Positions 45,193 through 54,840 of a stretch of DNA of 64,000 bases are shown piece after piece. The stretch is from Streptomyces griseoloalbus (GTDB lineage: Bacteria; Actinomycetota; Actinomycetes; Streptomycetales; Streptomycetaceae): the NCBI GenBank assembly GCA_014650015.1, contig BMUD01000003.1, positions 1-64,000 of the forward strand, in the 5' to 3' direction. Both the position numbers and the translations under genes were made by a program. The notes below the pieces were generated by a model. The model was given only the letters and a program-made list of their open reading frames with translations. It made no database searches and was not told where the DNA came from. Numbering within the stretch: position 1 is the stretch's first letter; each line of letters opens with the position of its first letter.

Positions 45193-46797
45193 TCACTCAC
45201 CCGGCCGTACGAAGACCGTGCGACCGCCGACCACCGTGCGCAGACAGACGGGCAGGTCACGCCCCGGTGAGAGGTCGGGCAGGCCCGGGGTGCCGGAACG
45301 CGGGTCGGTGGACCAGCGGGCCACCCGGTCGTCGGGTGCCTGGACGACGAGTTCACCGGTGTGCCAGACGGCGTAGTCGGCCGGTGCGCCGGGCACCAGG
45401 ACACCCGCGTCGTCACGTCCGGTCGCCCGCCAGCCGCCGCGCGTGTGCGCGGTGAAAGCGGCGCGCACCGAGACGCGGTGCTCCGGGGTGCGGTGGAACG
45501 CGGCGGCCCGGACCGTGCCCCAGGGGTCGAGGGGGGTGACGGGACTGTCGGAGCCGAAGGCGAGCGGGACCCCGGCGCGCAGCAGCGCGGCGAACGGGTT
45601 CAGCGAGCGGGCCCGCTCCGGTCCCAGACGCCGGGCGTACATACCCTCCGCACCGCCCCACAGGGCGTCGAAGGCGGGCTGGACGGAGGCGGTCAGGCCG
45701 AGTTCGGCGAAGGCGGCGATGGTCTCGGGGGTGAGCATCTCGGCGTGCTCGACACGGTGCCGGGCGGCCCGCACGCGAGCGAGGCCGAGCTTGTCGGCGG
45801 CGGCCCGCATGCCGTCCACGACGGTGCTCACCGCGGCGTCGCCGATGGCGTGGAAGCCCGCCTGGAGACCGGCCTCGGTGCAGTTCACCACGTGGGCGGC
45901 GACGGCGGCGGCGTCCAGGTGTGCAGTGCCGGTGTGGCCGGCGTCGGCGTACGGCTCGTGCAGGCAGGCGGTGTGCGAGCCGAGGGCGCCGTCGGCGAAC
46001 AGGTCCCCGGCCGCGCCGATCGCGCCCAGCTCCCGTGCCTTGGCGACGTCCTGTTCCGCCCAGTAGCCGACGACGCGCGGGCCTGTCTCCTCGGCCGCGA
46101 GCCGCAGCAGGCCGGTGAAGTCGTCCTCGGAGGAGATCTCCGGGCCGCCGCACTCGTGGACCGTGCCGATGCCGAGGGAGGCGGCGTGGGCGAGGGCGGC
46201 GCGCTGGGCCTCGGTGCGCTGGGCCGGCGTGACGGCGGCCAGGGCGGCGGCGCGCACCGCGTGGTGGGCGTCCCCGGTGAGCGGGCCGTCCTCGCGGGTG
46301 CCCCGGTCCGCGACGAGGTCGAGCAGCGCCGTGGTGACGACCGCGGAATGGACGTCGATCCGGCTGAGGTAGAGGGGACGGCCGCCGGTGGCCTCGTCGA
46401 GTTCGGCGCGGGTCGGCGGGCGGCCACCGGGCCAGCGGGCGGCGTCCCAGCCGTGCCCGAGCAGCACCCGGTCGTCGGGGCGGGCGGTGGCGAACTCCCG
46501 TACGCGGGCCAGCGCGGCTTGAAGCGAAGGGGCGGTGGACAGGTCGAGGCCGGTGAGGGCGAGCCCCGTGGCCGTGGTGTGCACGTGCGCGTCCGTGAAC
46601 GCCGGGGTGACCAGCGCCCCGTCGAGGTCGATCACCTCGTCGACCCCGTCCGCGAAGGCGTCGGCGGCGCCCTCGGAGCCGACCCAGGCGACCTGACCGC
46701 GCTCGACGACCATGGCGGTCGCGAAGGGGTCGGCGGGGCTGTGGACCTCGCCGCGACGGAGCAGGACGGTGTGCGACGGGACGGTGCGTTCACTCAT
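45193..46797 (-). CDS. Amidohydrolase (YtcJ-like, amidohydrolase family 3)
   Basis: A 534-residue metal-dependent hydrolase. The composite beta-domain and barrel marks are DLDGALVTPAFTDAHVHTTA (HxH metal site), LGHGWDAARWPGG, GFHAIGDAAVSTVVDGM, RHRVEHAEMLTPETI (His ligand) and LAFGSDSPVTPLDPWGTV (Asp ligand). Substrates in this subfamily are mostly unknown (N-substituted formamides and amides have been reported). The ATG at 46797 was chosen since sequence before it is Pro/Ala-rich. It is the likely partner of nothing obvious: the neighbouring genes are separated by 250 bases or more. Confidence 0.88.
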   Translation of the reverse strand: MSERTVPSHTVLLRRGEVHSPADPFATAMVVERGQVAWVGSEGAADAFADGVDEVIDLDGALVTPAFTDAHVHTTATGLALTGLDLSTAPSLQAALARVREFATARPDDRVLLGHGWDAARWPGGRPPTRAELDEATGGRPLYLSRIDVHSAVVTTALLDLVADRGTREDGPLTGDAHHAVRAAALAAVTPAQRTEAQRAALAHAASLGIGTVHECGGPEISSEDDFTGLLRLAAEETGPRVVGYWAEQDVAKARELGAIGAAGDLFADGALGSHTACLHEPYADAGHTGTAHLDAAAVAAHVVNCTEAGLQAGFHAIGDAAVSTVVDGMRAAADKLGLARVRAARHRVEHAEMLTPETIAAFAELGLTASVQPAFDALWGGAEGMYARRLGPERARSLNPFAALLRAGVPLAFGSDSPVTPLDPWGTVRAAAFHRTPEHRVSVRAAFTAHTRGGWRATGRDDAGVLVPGAPADYAVWHTGELVVQAPDDRVARWSTDPRSGTPGLPDLSPGRDLPVCLRTVVGGRTVFVRPGE

Positions 46798-47047
46798 GCC
46801 CCACAGTCTCGCGCGCCGCCCGTCCCGCCCCGCATCCAGGTCCGGCTCACCGGCCCCGGCGGCTCCGGGCGCCCCTGACGCGTGCGGCACGGCACCGGTG
46901 CCCCGGCCCGGACCCGATGCCGCGCGGGGGCCGGAGTCGGTGGGCGCTGCCCCGCGACCGTGTCCGACGGGGCGGGACCGCCACGCGTCGCGGCACGCAC
47001 CCCCGCCGCCCCTGCGCGGACGCCGCCCGCAGCCCGTGGAGCGCGTG

Positions 47048-47488
47048 TCAGACGCGGGGCGGGCGGGACTCGTACGGCGTGGAGAGGACCACCGTCGTGC
47101 GGGTCGAGACGCCTGCCAGGGTGCGTACGCGCGCGAGCAGTTCCTCCAGTTCGTGCGGTGTGGACACGCGCACCTTGAGGATGTAGTTCTCGTCGCCCGC
47201 GACGCTGTGGCAGGCCTCGATCTCGGGAACGCCGGCGAGGCGGTCCGCGATGTCGTCGGGGGCGCTGGGGTCGAAGGGTTTGACCGAGATGAAGGCGGTC
47301 ATGGGCAGGCCCACCGCCTCCGGGTCGACGACCGCGGCATAGCCGCGGATGACGCCACGCTGTTCCAGCCGGCGCACCCGCTGGTGCACGGCCGACGTGG
47401 ACAGGCCCGTGGCCTTGCCCAGGTCTGTGTAGCTCATCCGCCCGTCCTTGACGAGCAGCTGCACGATCTGTCGGTCCAGCTCCTCCAT
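47048..47488 (-). CDS. Lrp/AsnC-family transcriptional regulator
   Basis: A 146-residue Lrp/AsnC regulator. The N-terminal helix-turn-helix is ELDRQIVQLLVKDGRMSYTD and LGKATGLSTSAVHQRVRRLE, and the C-terminal RAM ligand domain is MTAFISVKPFDPSAPDDIA with ACHSVAGDENYILKVRV. The ATG at 47488 has no strong ribosome site; TAGGTT ends about 8 bases upstream, compatible with a leaderless message. Amino acids are the usual effectors; the target is unknown. It is divergent from the 146-residue hypothetical gene at 47752. Confidence 0.92.
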   Translation of the reverse strand: MEELDRQIVQLLVKDGRMSYTDLGKATGLSTSAVHQRVRRLEQRGVIRGYAAVVDPEAVGLPMTAFISVKPFDPSAPDDIADRLAGVPEIEACHSVAGDENYILKVRVSTPHELEELLARVRTLAGVSTRTTVVLSTPYESRPPRV

Positions 47489-47751
47489 GGCGCAAGAACC
47501 TACAGTGCGCTCGATCCCCTCCGATACCTGAACCGCCCAGGTCATACCCGGTTCGTGATGTGCCGGGTGGCCGCGCGCGGCACGGGGACGGAGGCGTCGC
47601 ACGGGGCACCTGCGCATGGCATGTGACGAACGCCACACCCCTCGAACGGTCTCCGTGATGTTCCCGTGATTACCCCGGAGAGGGGACGGGAAGTGCTTGC
47701 TGTGGTCGAGGCCGCAGCGCCTTCACGGCCCAGCCCGAGGGGGAGAACCCA

Positions 47752-48192
47752 ATGCAGAGTCTTAAGCGCCTTGGTCGTCGTACCACGTCCAAGAGGCAGC
47801 AGCCGATCGTCGTCGAGTTCGAACCGGAGTACGTCGAACCCGACGCCCCGGACGACGAACCGGACGCGTACGACACCTTCGAGATGTACCGGGTCGTGTG
47901 CCCGGACTGCGCTCAGCCCATCGCCCTGCTGGCGGACGAGGACGTCCTGCCGGAGCACGCGCTGTGCGCCTCTCCGTGGAACCCGTTCGGACTCACGGTC
48001 TGCGCCGGTACCGGCCGCCGCGCCTCCGAGGCCCGGCCGGCGGACGAGTCCATCGCGCCCCAGGAGCAGGACACCGCCCTGCTGTTGACGCTCCCTCAGG
48101 GGCTCGACTGGCGCACCCAGCCCTTCTCGCACGTCGGCGGTCCGGGCTCGCGTCCGATCAGGGTCCCGTCGATGCGGCGCCACGCCGCCTGA
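47752..48192 (+). CDS. Hypothetical protein with a single CxxC motif
   Basis: No family recognised. The 146 residues start with a basic segment (SLKRLGRRTTSKRQQP), followed by an acidic Pro/Asp stretch (EFEPEYVEPDAPDDEPDAYD), then VVCPDCAQPIALLADEDVLP, a CxxC that could be half of a zinc site with Cys in EHALCASPW. A less ordered C-terminus follows. GAGGGGGAGA lies just before the ATG, so the gene is well supported. No membrane segment. Confidence 0.8.
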   Translation: MQSLKRLGRRTTSKRQQPIVVEFEPEYVEPDAPDDEPDAYDTFEMYRVVCPDCAQPIALLADEDVLPEHALCASPWNPFGLTVCAGTGRRASEARPADESIAPQEQDTALLLTLPQGLDWRTQPFSHVGGPGSRPIRVPSMRRHAA

Positions 48193-48353
48193 GCGGTTCC
48201 CGCCATCCCAGCGCCTGCCCGGACGAGGGCGACGTGCGCCGTCCGCCGCCCTCGTCCGCGGTCGTCGTCGGATCCGCCGTACGGGACGGCCGCGAACGCA
48301 CGCTCTATTCCGGCGGTTGGTGACCCGTCCGGTCGCTCCCGCGTTGCCCAGGT

Positions 48354-48605
48354 ATGACGACCCCCACGTACTCGACGACCGGGCGTCAACGCCGTGTCTT
48401 CGCGCCGCCGCCCACGGAAGGGGCGGTACCGGCGCCGCCCCAGTATCCGGATCCGCCGATCTACCGCGATCTGATGCGGATGTGGGCCGACCGGGGCCGC
48501 ACCCTGCCCGGTCGGCACGACCCGGAGTGGACCCGGCTCTCGGCGCCCTGGCGCGGGCTCGGTCAGTTCAGCGCGTCTCCGGCCCCGCGAGGTGGCGGGC
48601 GATGA
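48354..48605 (+). CDS. Small hypothetical protein (83 residues)
   Basis: Proline-rich N-terminus (FAPPPTEGAVPAPPQYPDPP) followed by a compact segment IYRDLMRMWADRGRTLPGRH and DPEWTRLSAPW, a pattern I recall in short Streptomyces proteins. The ATG at 48354 has a weak ribosome site (CCAGG). The last 38 bases overlap the end of the convergent acyl-CoA dehydrogenase gene. Function unknown; existence is likely but not certain. Confidence 0.55.
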   Translation: MTTPTYSTTGRQRRVFAPPPTEGAVPAPPQYPDPPIYRDLMRMWADRGRTLPGRHDPEWTRLSAPWRGLGQFSASPAPRGGGR

Positions 48606-49740
48606 CCATGCGCTGGATCTGATTGGTGCCCTCGACGATCTGCAGGACCTTGGCCTCGCGCATGTAGCGCTCGGCGGGGAAGTCCGCGGTGTAGCCGTAG
48701 CCGCCGAGGATCTGCACGGCGTCGGTGGTGACCCGCATCGCGGTGTCGGTGCAGTGCAGCTTGGCCATGGCCGCCTGCCGGCCGAACGGCCGCCCCGCGT
48801 CGCGCAGTCGGGCCGCCGCCAGGTACAGCGCGCGGCCCGCCTCGATCTGGGTGGCCATGTCGGCGAGCATGAAGCGCAGTCCCTGGAAGTCGGCGATCGG
48901 CTTGCCGAACTGCCGCCGCTCGGTCGCGTAGGCGAGTGCTTCGTCGAGCGCGGCCTGCGCCAGGCCGACCGCGCAGGCCGCGATGCCGAGCCGGCCGCCG
49001 TCCAGCGCCGACAGGGCGATCGCGAAGCCCAGCCCCTCCTCGCCGATGCGCCGCGCGTCGCCGACGCGGACGCCGTCGAGATGGATCTGGGCGGTGGGCG
49101 AGCCCTTCATCCCCATCTTCTTCTCCGGCACGGCGGCACTCAGCCCCTCGGCGTCCCCGGGCACCAGGAACGCGGTGATGCCGCGCGGGCCCTCCCCGCC
49201 GGTGCGGGCCATGACGGTGTAGAAGTCGGCGATTCCGCCGTGCGTGATCCATGACTTGGTGCCGCTGATCACCCAATGGTCACCGTCGCGCACCGCCTTG
49301 GTGCGCAGGGAGGCCGCGTCCGAGCCCGAGGCCGGCTCGGAGAGGCAGTAGGCGCCGAGCAGGCCGCCGCCGAGCATCGCGGGCAGGTGCTCGGCCTGCT
49401 GCTCCTTGGCGCCGTAGGAGGCGAGCGCGTACGAGGCCAGGGTGTGCACGCTGACGCCGAGGCCGACGGTGAGGCGGGCCATGGCGAGCTCTTCGAGGAC
49501 CTGGAGGTAGACCTCGTACGGCTGGTCGCCGCCACCGTACTCGGAGTCGTAGGGGAGGCCGAGCAGGCCGGACTCGGAGAGGAGGGTGAACACCTCGCGC
49601 GGGAAGCGCCCCGCGTCCTCCTCCTCGGCGGCCCGGGGGGCGATCTCGCGCTGCGCGATGTCGCGGACGAGCGAGATCAGGTCCCGGGCCTCGTCCGTGG
49701 GCAGTTGTCGGTCCACCGGCTGCGGGGCGCGGTCGGGCAT
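48568..49740 (-). CDS. Acyl-CoA dehydrogenase
   Basis: FAD-dependent acyl-CoA dehydrogenase of 390 residues (short/branched-chain type by length). Motifs are LGAYCLSEPASGSDAASLRT (FAD and substrate binding), VISGTKSWITHGGIADFYTV, RQFGKPIADFQGLRFMLADM and the C-terminal VLQIVEGTNQIQRMVIARHL, where the Glu of EGTNQIQR is the catalytic base position of this family. The ATG at 49740 has GGAGGAGA upstream. Probably beta-oxidation or branched amino-acid catabolism. Confidence 0.93.
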   Translation of the reverse strand: MPDRAPQPVDRQLPTDEARDLISLVRDIAQREIAPRAAEEEDAGRFPREVFTLLSESGLLGLPYDSEYGGGDQPYEVYLQVLEELAMARLTVGLGVSVHTLASYALASYGAKEQQAEHLPAMLGGGLLGAYCLSEPASGSDAASLRTKAVRDGDHWVISGTKSWITHGGIADFYTVMARTGGEGPRGITAFLVPGDAEGLSAAVPEKKMGMKGSPTAQIHLDGVRVGDARRIGEEGLGFAIALSALDGGRLGIAACAVGLAQAALDEALAYATERRQFGKPIADFQGLRFMLADMATQIEAGRALYLAAARLRDAGRPFGRQAAMAKLHCTDTAMRVTTDAVQILGGYGYTADFPAERYMREAKVLQIVEGTNQIQRMVIARHLAGPETR

Positions 49741-49962
49741 GGCGACGCTCTCCTCCCTGTTCGGGCACATCGGCGTGCGCCTTGGGTGGGGGCGGCTCCG
49801 CCGGGGTCGTATCGGTGCCTGGCCGATGCTCGCACTCCCGGGTCTCGGAAGCTGCTGACCAGCGGCTGTGCGCTGTGAGTATGCCCGATCGGCGGCACCG
49901 CGTCACCAGTTAACGACCGCTTACTTCAAGAAACCGCCAGCGGGCCCTCCCCCCTTCCACAT

Positions 49963-50003
49963 TGGTCCGCACCATTGACCAACTGGTCTAGTCCTCCTAG
50001 TGT
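49963..50003 (+). promoter_or_regulatory. chiD promoter with DasR-type element in the spacer
   Basis: -35 TTGACC (49975-49980), a 17-base spacer and -10 TAGTGT (49998-50003). The spacer contains ACTGGTCTAGTCCTCC (49982-49997), a good match to the DasR consensus ACTGGTCTAGACCACT. A related half, TGGTCCGCACCA, lies at 49963-49974. Paired direct repeats of this kind are typical of Streptomyces chitinase promoters. Confidence 0.85.
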
Positions 50004-50076
50004 TTCGCACCGACCGAGTCACCGCGTTCATGCCAATCCGGCTCGCGTTTCCCCTCCCCCCACGAGGAGACACTGG

Positions 50077-51318
<1,242 letters not shown>

Positions 51319-51329
51319 TCCTTGCGAGC

Positions 51330-51376
51330 GCGCGGGGGGGTCGGAGGTTCCACGGGGGGACCTCCGGCCCCCGCGC
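51330..51376. terminator. Hairpin terminator after chiD
   Basis: GCGCGGGGG..GGAGGT and ACCTCC..CCCCCGCGC form a long, slightly interrupted stem just after the chiD stop. It also faces the end of the convergent TetR gene. Confidence 0.75.
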
Positions 51377-51394
51377 CGTCCGGGTCCGGCCGGC

Positions 51395-52051
51395 TCAGCG
51401 GTCGCGGCGGGCGGGCGCCGGGGCCGGGTAGGCGGGGTCCAGTTCCTCGATGGCGCGCATGGCCCCGCCGAGCGTCCTCACCAGCAGCTCGCGCATCGTC
51501 TCGCGGGGCAGGTCACCGCGGTCGATCCAGGCGAGCGCGGCCCCCTCGACGCTGCACACCCAGGCCAGCAGCCCCATCCGCGCCAACGGCGCGATGTCGG
51601 TGCGGCCGTAGGCGCCCTCGGCGACGGTCGCGACGATCGCCTCGCGCACACCGTCCCGGATGGCGTGCACCTCGGCGTCGAAGCCGATGCCGCCGCTGAC
51701 GATCGCGCGATAGGCGGCCTGATTGTGCTCGGCGTACCGCAGATAACTGTCGATGGTGCGGTGCACCCGCTCCACGGGCGGCAGCTCGCCCTCGCTCGCC
51801 GCCAGGGTGACCAGACCGGCCACCGAGTCCTCGACGATCGCCAGGTAGTAGCCCCGCTTGGAGTGGAAGTAGTAGTAGATCAGCCCCTTGGCGACATGCG
51901 CCTGGCGTGCGATGTCGTCCATGGAGAGCGCGTCGTACGACGTGTCGGCGAACAGCCGCCGTCCGATGGCGATGAGTTCGGCGCGACGCGCCGAGGAGCG
52001 CTCGGTGCCGCGCGCGCCGGGGCGCACGGCCGACTGCCGGCTGATGTTCAC
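51395..52051 (-). CDS. TetR-family transcriptional regulator
   Basis: A 218-residue TetR regulator. The N-terminal helix-turn-helix domain is RRAELIAIGRRLFADTSYDA and LSMDDIARQAHVAKGLIYYY, followed by an all-helical ligand domain with YLRYAEHNQAAYRAIVSGG and MGLLAWVCSVEGAALAWID. The GTG at 52051 has GGAGA about 13 bases upstream, rather distant; no better start is visible. The target is unknown. The small membrane-protein gene follows upstream on the same strand with a 90-base gap. Confidence 0.88.
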   Translation of the reverse strand: MNISRQSAVRPGARGTERSSARRAELIAIGRRLFADTSYDALSMDDIARQAHVAKGLIYYYFHSKRGYYLAIVEDSVAGLVTLAASEGELPPVERVHRTIDSYLRYAEHNQAAYRAIVSGGIGFDAEVHAIRDGVREAIVATVAEGAYGRTDIAPLARMGLLAWVCSVEGAALAWIDRGDLPRETMRELLVRTLGGAMRAIEELDPAYPAPAPARRDR

Positions 52052-52142
52052 TGTCGACCCAGGTCTCCTGCGGGCGGCGGGACGTCCGCCGCAGTATGGC
52101 AGGTCACCGGAGGGCCGGGTCACAGCAGCCCGAGGGCTCCGG

Positions 52143-52283
52143 TCACAGCAGTCCCAGCTGGGTCACGAACATGGCGATCACGACGACGAGGGTCCATCCC
52201 ATGACGTGCTCGAGGATCTTCGGACCGTCCTCCTGCGGGCCGCCGGTGCGGGCACGGGTGACGGTGGCTGCGTTCGCGGTCAT
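52143..52283 (-). CDS. 46-residue single-helix membrane protein (SCO1431 family)
   Basis: Encoded between the TetR gene and the peptidase gene. The sequence begins MTANAATVTRARTGGPQEDG, then KILEHVMGWTLVVVIAMFVT forms one membrane helix and QLGLL ends the chain. GCGAGAAG lies before the ATG at 52283. This corresponds to the small conserved Streptomyces family named after SCO1431. Function unknown. Confidence 0.8.
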   Translation of the reverse strand: MTANAATVTRARTGGPQEDGPKILEHVMGWTLVVVIAMFVTQLGLL

Positions 52284-52425
52284 GGCTTCTCGCTGGTGTC
52301 GGTGGTGCGGTGGACTCCCCCCGGGGCCCTGTCCACCTTGCCACCGGGGGTGGCTCGTGCGGCCGAGACGTTGGTCACACGCGCCGGCGGACCCCGGTCG
52401 TCCGGGGCCCGCCGGACGAAGCGGC

Positions 52426-53799
52426 TCAGCGCACCCCCACCGCCGCGAGCGCCTTTCGCTGGCTCGGGGTCGAACGTGCCGGGAAGTAGAGGTAGCAGAC
52501 CCCTCCGGTGCCGGAGACGACCTTGCCCGAGGCGTTGTACCGCTTGGTCCTCAGCCAGATGTTCTCCCACTCGCGCCGCTTGTAGACCCGGCGCACGGCC
52601 TCGTTGTCGTCCGAGGCGGGGTCGTTGGCGATCACATCGCCGTCGGCGGTGAAGCCGATCACCGTCATCAGATGCCCGGACGTGCCGTAGCCCGCCCCGG
52701 TCAGCTCCTCCTCGCGGAACGACTGGGACGTGATGGCCGGGATGCCCGCCGCGATCAGCGTCTCCAGGTCGGCGAGGGAGCCGAGGCGGGTCACCACGCC
52801 CTGGAGGCCCTTGAAGGTCGCCGCGTACGCGGCGTTGAAGGGCCAGTTGCCGCAGCCCGCGTACTGGTAGTCGTAGGTGTGCCGGGCCGCGTGGCAGACC
52901 TGCGGGTCGGCGTAGGACGGGTCGACCCAGGACACCTGCTCCTCGGTGAGCCGGCCGCCCCAGTACTCGATGATCATCTGCGAGGAGGTCGGGCTGCACC
53001 AGGCCTCGCCGCCGTTGTCGTACTCCGGGTACTGGCCCTTGTGGATCTCCTGCGAGTAGCGCGGGACGACCAGTTCCCGGGCCAGACGGGGCGTGGAGGC
53101 GGGGACGGTGAACCGGTCGGGGACGTCGGAGCCCATCGCACCGACCCGCCACACGGTCGGGGTGAGGCCCGTGCCGGGGCGGCGGTGGAGGGTGAGGCGC
53201 AGCCGGTAGGAGACGACCCGCAGACCCGAGGCCGCGTCGTCGACGGCGAGGGTGTCCGTCCAGACGCTGCTGCGGCCGTCGCTCTGGTCGTCCACCGAGG
53301 TGCGCCGGATGTCCTGGTCCCCGGCCGCCCAGCGGCCCATGACGTACCAGGGGCTGTGCGTGCCGTCGGAGTAGGTGCCCTTCAGCTCGACCTGGAGCCA
53401 GGTGCCCTCGGGGGTGTGCGCGTTCCAGGAGGCGATCGCCTCCGTGGCCGGAACGTCCAGGCGGTGGACGGGCGAGGTCCAGGTCGCGTACTCCCACCGG
53501 GCCGTGCGGCCGGTGTGCGGGTCGGTGTAGTCCGTGGTGCCGGCGGCTCGCGCGATCACCAGGCCGGGGCGGGCGCCGGCGACGGCGCGGGTCCCGTCGG
53601 CCGTGCCGCTGCGCCAGTCGGCGTACGAGGTCCAGGCCCGGTTGTCGACGGCGCGGGCGGCGGCCCGGCCGGCGTCCGGGGTGTCGGTGGCGCCGCCGGT
53701 CACGGTCCCGGCGGTCGCCGGGCCCGCGCTCCCGGCGACGGCGGCGACGACCGCCGCGGCCAGGAGGGTTCTGCGGGAGGGCAGTTCGGCTCTGCTCAT
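52426..53799 (-). CDS. Exported C39-like peptidase
   Basis: A 457-residue secreted protein. The N-terminus SRAELPSRRTLLAAAVVAAV has a twin-arginine-like motif (SRRTLL) and a hydrophobic core, indicating Tat export. A beta-rich N-terminal region of about 230 residues (ARWEYATWTSPVHRLDVP) follows. The C-terminal half is a cysteine-peptidase fold of the C39_2 type: GGEAWCSPTSSQMIIEYWG (catalytic Cys), GTSGHLMTVIGF (His) and VIANDPAS (Asp). Two further cysteines, VCHAARHTYDYQYAGCGNW, may form a disulfide. No ABC transporter or peptide precursor is nearby, so bacteriocin processing is unlikely. The ATG at 53799 has only a weak ribosome site. Confidence 0.87.
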   Translation of the reverse strand: MSRAELPSRRTLLAAAVVAAVAGSAGPATAGTVTGGATDTPDAGRAAARAVDNRAWTSYADWRSGTADGTRAVAGARPGLVIARAAGTTDYTDPHTGRTARWEYATWTSPVHRLDVPATEAIASWNAHTPEGTWLQVELKGTYSDGTHSPWYVMGRWAAGDQDIRRTSVDDQSDGRSSVWTDTLAVDDAASGLRVVSYRLRLTLHRRPGTGLTPTVWRVGAMGSDVPDRFTVPASTPRLARELVVPRYSQEIHKGQYPEYDNGGEAWCSPTSSQMIIEYWGGRLTEEQVSWVDPSYADPQVCHAARHTYDYQYAGCGNWPFNAAYAATFKGLQGVVTRLGSLADLETLIAAGIPAITSQSFREEELTGAGYGTSGHLMTVIGFTADGDVIANDPASDDNEAVRRVYKRREWENIWLRTKRYNASGKVVSGTGGVCYLYFPARSTPSQRKALAAVGVR

Positions 53800-54135
53800 G
53801 GGTGGAGGACCCCCAGGTGTCGGAGTCGGGACAGGACCAGTGCACGGCCGGCGGACGGCGTACGTCCGCCGGATGGAGCGGGTGTGCGCCAACTATGAAC
53901 GCAGCCGGGCGCATCCTGCCAGCACCCGGGCCGTGCCGCGCCGACCAACATGGGACTCGACCAATAACGGGACCCGCCCCGGGCGCGGAGCCGAGTACAT
54001 CCAGTACGAGGCTCTACGCCCGGCACGCCGAGAGCACGCACCTGACGCCGCGAGGCCGCCCTGCGGGCGACGACGCGAATCGTCAGACAGGCCCTAGAGT
54101 GCTTGCGTCAGCTCTGAGCACCCCGGGAACCAGCC
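53800..54135. other. Intergenic region with a 9-bp inverted repeat
   Basis: 336 bases between the divergent peptidase and kinase genes. CCGGCGGAC (53848-53856) and GTCCGCCGG (53864-53872) form an inverted repeat with a 7-base spacer, 50-70 bases before the peptidase start; operator or hairpin. Near the kinase gene, TAGAGT (54095-54100) is a good -10, with no clear -35. No gene is supported here. Confidence 0.5.
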
Positions 54136-54756
54136 ATTCACGATCTCGCCGCCCGTATCCGCCGGCTCGGCCCGTCCTGCGGCCCGGTCCGGCTCGTCGG
54201 TGTCGACGGACACGCCGGCTCCGGGAAGTCGACGTTCGCCGGAGAGCTGGCGGAGGTTCTGGACGGCGCTCCCGTGCTGCGGCTCGACGACGTCGCCCGT
54301 CACGAGGAACTGTTCGGCTGGACCGGACGGCTGCTGAGCCAGGTGATCGAACCGCTCGGCCGCGGCGAGACCGCGCACTACGCCCCGTACGACTGGCGGA
54401 CCCGCCGCTTCGGACCGCCCCGCCCGCTGCCGCCCGCCCCCGTGGTCGTCGTGGAGGGGGTCGGCGCGGGACGCCGGGCGCTGCGCCCGCATCTGGCGCT
54501 GCTGCTGTGGATGGACCTGCCCCGGGAGGAGTCCTGGTCGCGGGGGAGGGCGCGGGACGGGGAGGAGCAGCGGGAGTTCTGGGACGGATGGGTCCGCGCG
54601 GAGCGCGAGCACTTCGCGGGCGACCCCTCACGTCCGTTCGCCGACCTTCTGGTGCGACAGCGCCGGAAGGGATACGTGTTGCTTCCCGGGCCTGCCGGGA
54701 CGGGTGAATCAGCCCCTCCGCTCACGCTCGGTGACGAGTCATCCGCAATGTGGTGA
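54136..54756 (+). CDS. P-loop nucleoside/uridine kinase-like protein with unclear start
   Basis: Kinase-like ATPase of about 206 residues. It has IHDLAARIRRLGPSCGPVRL, the P-loop VGVDGHAGSGKSTFAGELAE, PVLRLDDVARHEELFGWTGR, YAPYDWRTRRFG, VVVVEGVGAGRRALRPHL and LWMDLPREESW, resembling uridine kinase/phosphoribulokinase folds. The frame is closed upstream by a TGA at 54115-54117, and between that stop and the P-loop there is no ATG, GTG, TTG or CTG. An ATT at 54136 is the only plausible start codon. An ATG at 54274 would delete the P-loop. Either a rare ATT start is used or a one-base indel upstream has disrupted the usual N-terminus. Confidence 0.65.
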   Translation: MHDLAARIRRLGPSCGPVRLVGVDGHAGSGKSTFAGELAEVLDGAPVLRLDDVARHEELFGWTGRLLSQVIEPLGRGETAHYAPYDWRTRRFGPPRPLPPAPVVVVEGVGAGRRALRPHLALLLWMDLPREESWSRGRARDGEEQREFWDGWVRAEREHFAGDPSRPFADLLVRQRRKGYVLLPGPAGTGESAPPLTLGDESSAMW

Positions 54757-54805
54757 TCCTGTGAAGAGCGGTCCCGGACAAGTTGCCGGAGTGCCCCAAC
54801 TCGGC

Positions 54806-54835
54806 TTGACCGGGGGCCCGTACAGGTCTTACGTT
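54806..54835 (+). promoter_or_regulatory. Strong housekeeping-type promoter of a putative small RNA
   Basis: -35 TTGACC (54806-54811), an 18-base spacer and -10 TACGTT (54830-54835). Both hexamers are close to the vegetative sigma consensus. The predicted start is near 54841. No start codon with a ribosome site follows before the terminator hairpin 30 bases downstream. Confidence 0.7.
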
Positions 54836-54840
54836 CTCAA

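Noticed and set aside
52426-53799. Bacteriocin-processing or exporting C39 peptidase
   Set aside because: There is no ABC-transporter domain and no precursor peptide gene nearby. The protein is exported by a Tat-like signal and has a separate N-terminal beta domain.
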